Source of the DNA: Campylobacterales bacterium
GTDB lineage: Bacteria > Campylobacterota > Campylobacteria > Campylobacterales > Thiovulaceae
Direction of reading: 5' to 3'
NCBI GenBank assembly: GCA_012963895.1
Contig: DTUW01000064.1
Location: forward strand, 1-8,218
DNA length: 8,218 nucleotides
Each line of letters begins with the position of its first letter. Position 1 is the first letter of the stretch. The notes under the pieces are model-generated. The model was not told where the DNA came from. It saw only the letters and a list, made by a program, of their open reading frames with translations, and did not search any database. Of this stretch, positions 7,034-8,218 are shown piece by piece. The translations under genes and the position numbers were made by a program.

Positions 7034-7577
7034 GTTTAATTAATATCTTTTTCAATTCCTCCAATATCTCCTTAGGTATATATTTGGATATATATTCGAA
7101 ATCACTAATATTTTCTCTAAGTTTTGTAGAGCTAATCTCTTCTTCTATCTCCAATTTTCGGAAATGGTTTGGAATATCTATTCCGTTTCGAGTAGCCACC
7201 ACAAACTCCACCCTGCTTCTTATCTCTTCAAAGTCGTCCCATAGATGGAGTTTCTCTAAGTTGTCAGCTCCAATAATAAGGTAGATTTTTCTATATCTTT
7301 TGGAAAAGTGGCGAACTGTTTCGATAGTCTTGGTTGGGTATCCGTTATCGATTTCAAAACTTGAAACCTCAATTTTTGGATATTTTTGAAAAAGTTTTTT
7401 TAGTAGAAAAAGTCTATCTTTTGGAGAGAAGAGGGGAGGGGGTTTCCAAGGGTTTTGGAAGTTGGGGATTACTATTAGTTTATCTATATCCAAATTTTCG
7501 ATAGCTTTAATAGCTATCTGAAAGTGTCCTCGATGAGGTGGGTCAAACGACCCACCATAGATAGCAATATCTTCCAT
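7029..7577 (-). CDS. nadD: Nicotinate-nucleotide adenylyltransferase NadD
   Basis: A complete 182-aa cytoplasmic enzyme that joins ATP and nicotinate mononucleotide to form deamido-NAD, the penultimate step of NAD synthesis. It belongs to the nucleotidyltransferase alpha/beta phosphodiesterase fold: GGSFDPPHRGH (8-18, nucleotide-binding His15 and His18), an NPWK segment (42-45), PTKTIETVRHF (81-91), GADNLEKLHLW (103-113) and the closing ISSTKLRE (148-155). The ATG is 14 bp after the pseudopilin stop and fits the conserved N-terminus, but nothing like a Shine-Dalgarno sequence precedes it (TAAATATCTCTTGA), so translation may be weak or depend on ribosomes leaving the pseudopilin gene. Its 3' end runs into the HspR operator of cbpA. 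In Campylobacter jejuni, as I recall, nadD is followed by the ribosome-silencing factor gene, a link not seen here. Confidence 0.95.
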   Translation of the reverse strand: MEDIAIYGGSFDPPHRGHFQIAIKAIENLDIDKLIVIPNFQNPWKPPPLFSPKDRLFLLKKLFQKYPKIEVSSFEIDNGYPTKTIETVRHFSKRYRKIYLIIGADNLEKLHLWDDFEEIRSRVEFVVATRNGIDIPNHFRKLEIEEEISSTKLRENISDFEYISKYIPKEILEELKKILIKP

Positions 7578-7591
7578 TCAAGAGATATTTA

Positions 7592-8128
7592 CTATCTCAA
7601 AATTAGTTTTCCATTGGTGTTGTTGTATTCCCAATATTTACCTATGTATATCTCAGCTCCTGTATCTGTAACAACATTAGAGGCTGGACCAGTGTAATAC
7701 ATTTTTCCTGCTGATAGAGAACCATCTACCCCACTTCTGTTCCAATCTGAAAGTCCTTCTGGTTCAACTACAAGAGCGAAAGCCTTTCTATCCCCTCTAC
7801 TTGTAGAAGTAGTGAAATTGTTATCGGTTGTAACTCCGGGAGTTTCGACATCAAGAGTTTCAGGATAGAGTTTTGAAGTGAAATAGACACGGGCAGTGTA
7901 GTCTGTTCCATTTTTATCTGTTAAAGTAATAGAAAAATTTTCGCCCCGTGTAACTCTTTTACCATGAAGCATAACAACACCTTGCCGAGCTACTCCAATA
8001 GTAGTTTTCTCATTGCTAATCAATGCATCATCTTGAATACTTGCAAATCTTGGAATAGCAGTCATTGCTAGAATACCTAGAATAACAATCACAAAAACAA
8101 GCTCAATCATACTAAATGCTCGTCTCAT
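7592..8128 (-). CDS. Type II secretion/type IV pilus-like pseudopilin
   Basis: A 178-aa secreted pseudopilin. The class III signal is a short leader MRRA, predicted cleavage after Ala4, a mature start FSMIE with Glu9 at the conserved +5 position, and a long hydrophobic helix (about 5-26) ending in IPRF. Prepilin peptidase would cut and N-methylate it at the inner membrane, and it would join a (pseudo)pilus. Ala instead of the usual Gly before the cut is a tolerated variation. The rest is a polar beta-rich globular domain without cysteines, so no disulfide loop of the type IV pilin kind. A perfect AGGAGG (8134-8139) stands 5 nt before the ATG, the strongest ribosome-binding site in the window, implying high expression. 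The gspE gene on the other strand could be the motor, but the pairing is inferred only from proximity. Confidence 0.88.
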   Translation of the reverse strand: MRRAFSMIELVFVIVILGILAMTAIPRFASIQDDALISNEKTTIGVARQGVVMLHGKRVTRGENFSITLTDKNGTDYTARVYFTSKLYPETLDVETPGVTTDNNFTTSTSRGDRKAFALVVEPEGLSDWNRSGVDGSLSAGKMYYTGPASNVVTDTGAEIYIGKYWEYNNTNGKLILR

Positions 8129-8137
8129 GCAAACCTC

Positions 8138-8218
8138 CTAACTTAGTTTATTGTTCAACTCTTGAAGTCGTTTAGTAACCTCATAGAGTTCATAGTTTTT
8201 ATTGATATATGCTCCCAA
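8138..8218 (-). CDS. C-terminal end of an unidentified gene (partial)
   Basis: Reading leftward from the window edge, one minus-strand frame is open for 27 codons to a TAG (8138-8140) and encodes LGAYINKNYELYEVTKRL followed by QELNNKLS. The charged, leucine-spaced ending suggests a terminal helix or coiled coil. The stop overlaps the AGGAGG of the pseudopilin gene, as expected for an upstream operon partner with only 9 bp between the genes. The fragment is too short to name, and coding status rests on frame openness, plausible composition and arrangement. Confidence 0.55.
   Translation of the reverse strand: MGAYINKNYELYEVTKRLQELNNKLS

Noticed and set aside
4619..8218. A novel defence or mobile system hidden in the minus-strand genes
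   Set aside because: All complete genes are recognisable housekeeping or stress genes; there is no integrase, transposase, toxin or nuclease, and no composition break.

Overview
The window reads as chromosomal DNA of a Campylobacterota (epsilonproteobacterial) organism, probably a free-living sulfur- or hydrogen-oxidising relative of Sulfurovum or Sulfurimonas; the genus is a guess. The pointers are low GC (estimated by eye at about 38 %), heavy use of AGA and ATA codons, the cbpA-hspR gene pair known from Helicobacter and Campylobacter, a GHCxGMCGG-type UreH/TauE-like membrane protein, and a pseudopilin with the MRRAFSMIEL signal. The sequence is densely coding: no gene-free stretch reaches 300 bases, and neighbours mostly abut or overlap.

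Plus strand, 1-4639. The window opens with two imperfect 40-bp tandem units rich in small hairpins (1-80), the edge of something that may continue to the left. A tightly packed cluster follows: a FabG-type 3-oxoacyl-ACP reductase (116-859), a six-helix UreH/TauE-like membrane protein starting on the next base (860-1597), the ribosome-assembly GTPase Der (1594-2946, ATGA overlap) and a GspE/PilB-family secretion ATPase (2939-4639, 8-bp overlap). It looks like one co-transcribed unit with translational coupling, although the products belong to unrelated processes.

Minus strand, 8218-4619. In transcription order there is the tail of an unidentified gene (8218-8138), a type II secretion/type IV pilus-like pseudopilin (8128-7592), NadD for NAD synthesis (7577-7029), and then a heat-shock unit: the J-protein CbpA (6975-6106), its presumed repressor HspR (6105-5719) and a BioF-like PLP enzyme for biotin synthesis (5722-4619). 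Before cbpA lie a clear TATAAT -10 box and, just upstream, a HAIR-like inverted repeat expected to bind HspR, so the unit is probably autoregulated. The last gene, bioF, is coupled to hspR and runs into the oppositely oriented gspE gene, overlapping it by 21 bp; there is no room for an ordinary terminator between them.

One property belongs to the whole window rather than to any gene: GATC and GTAC do not occur at all in 8.2 kb, where about 28 of each would be expected from composition. GCGC is also absent and GGCC occurs once, inside the terminal repeat. This suggests past or present selection by restriction-modification systems. Apart from the terminal repeat I saw no RNA gene, CRISPR array or insertion sequence, and no recognisable novel multi-gene system.
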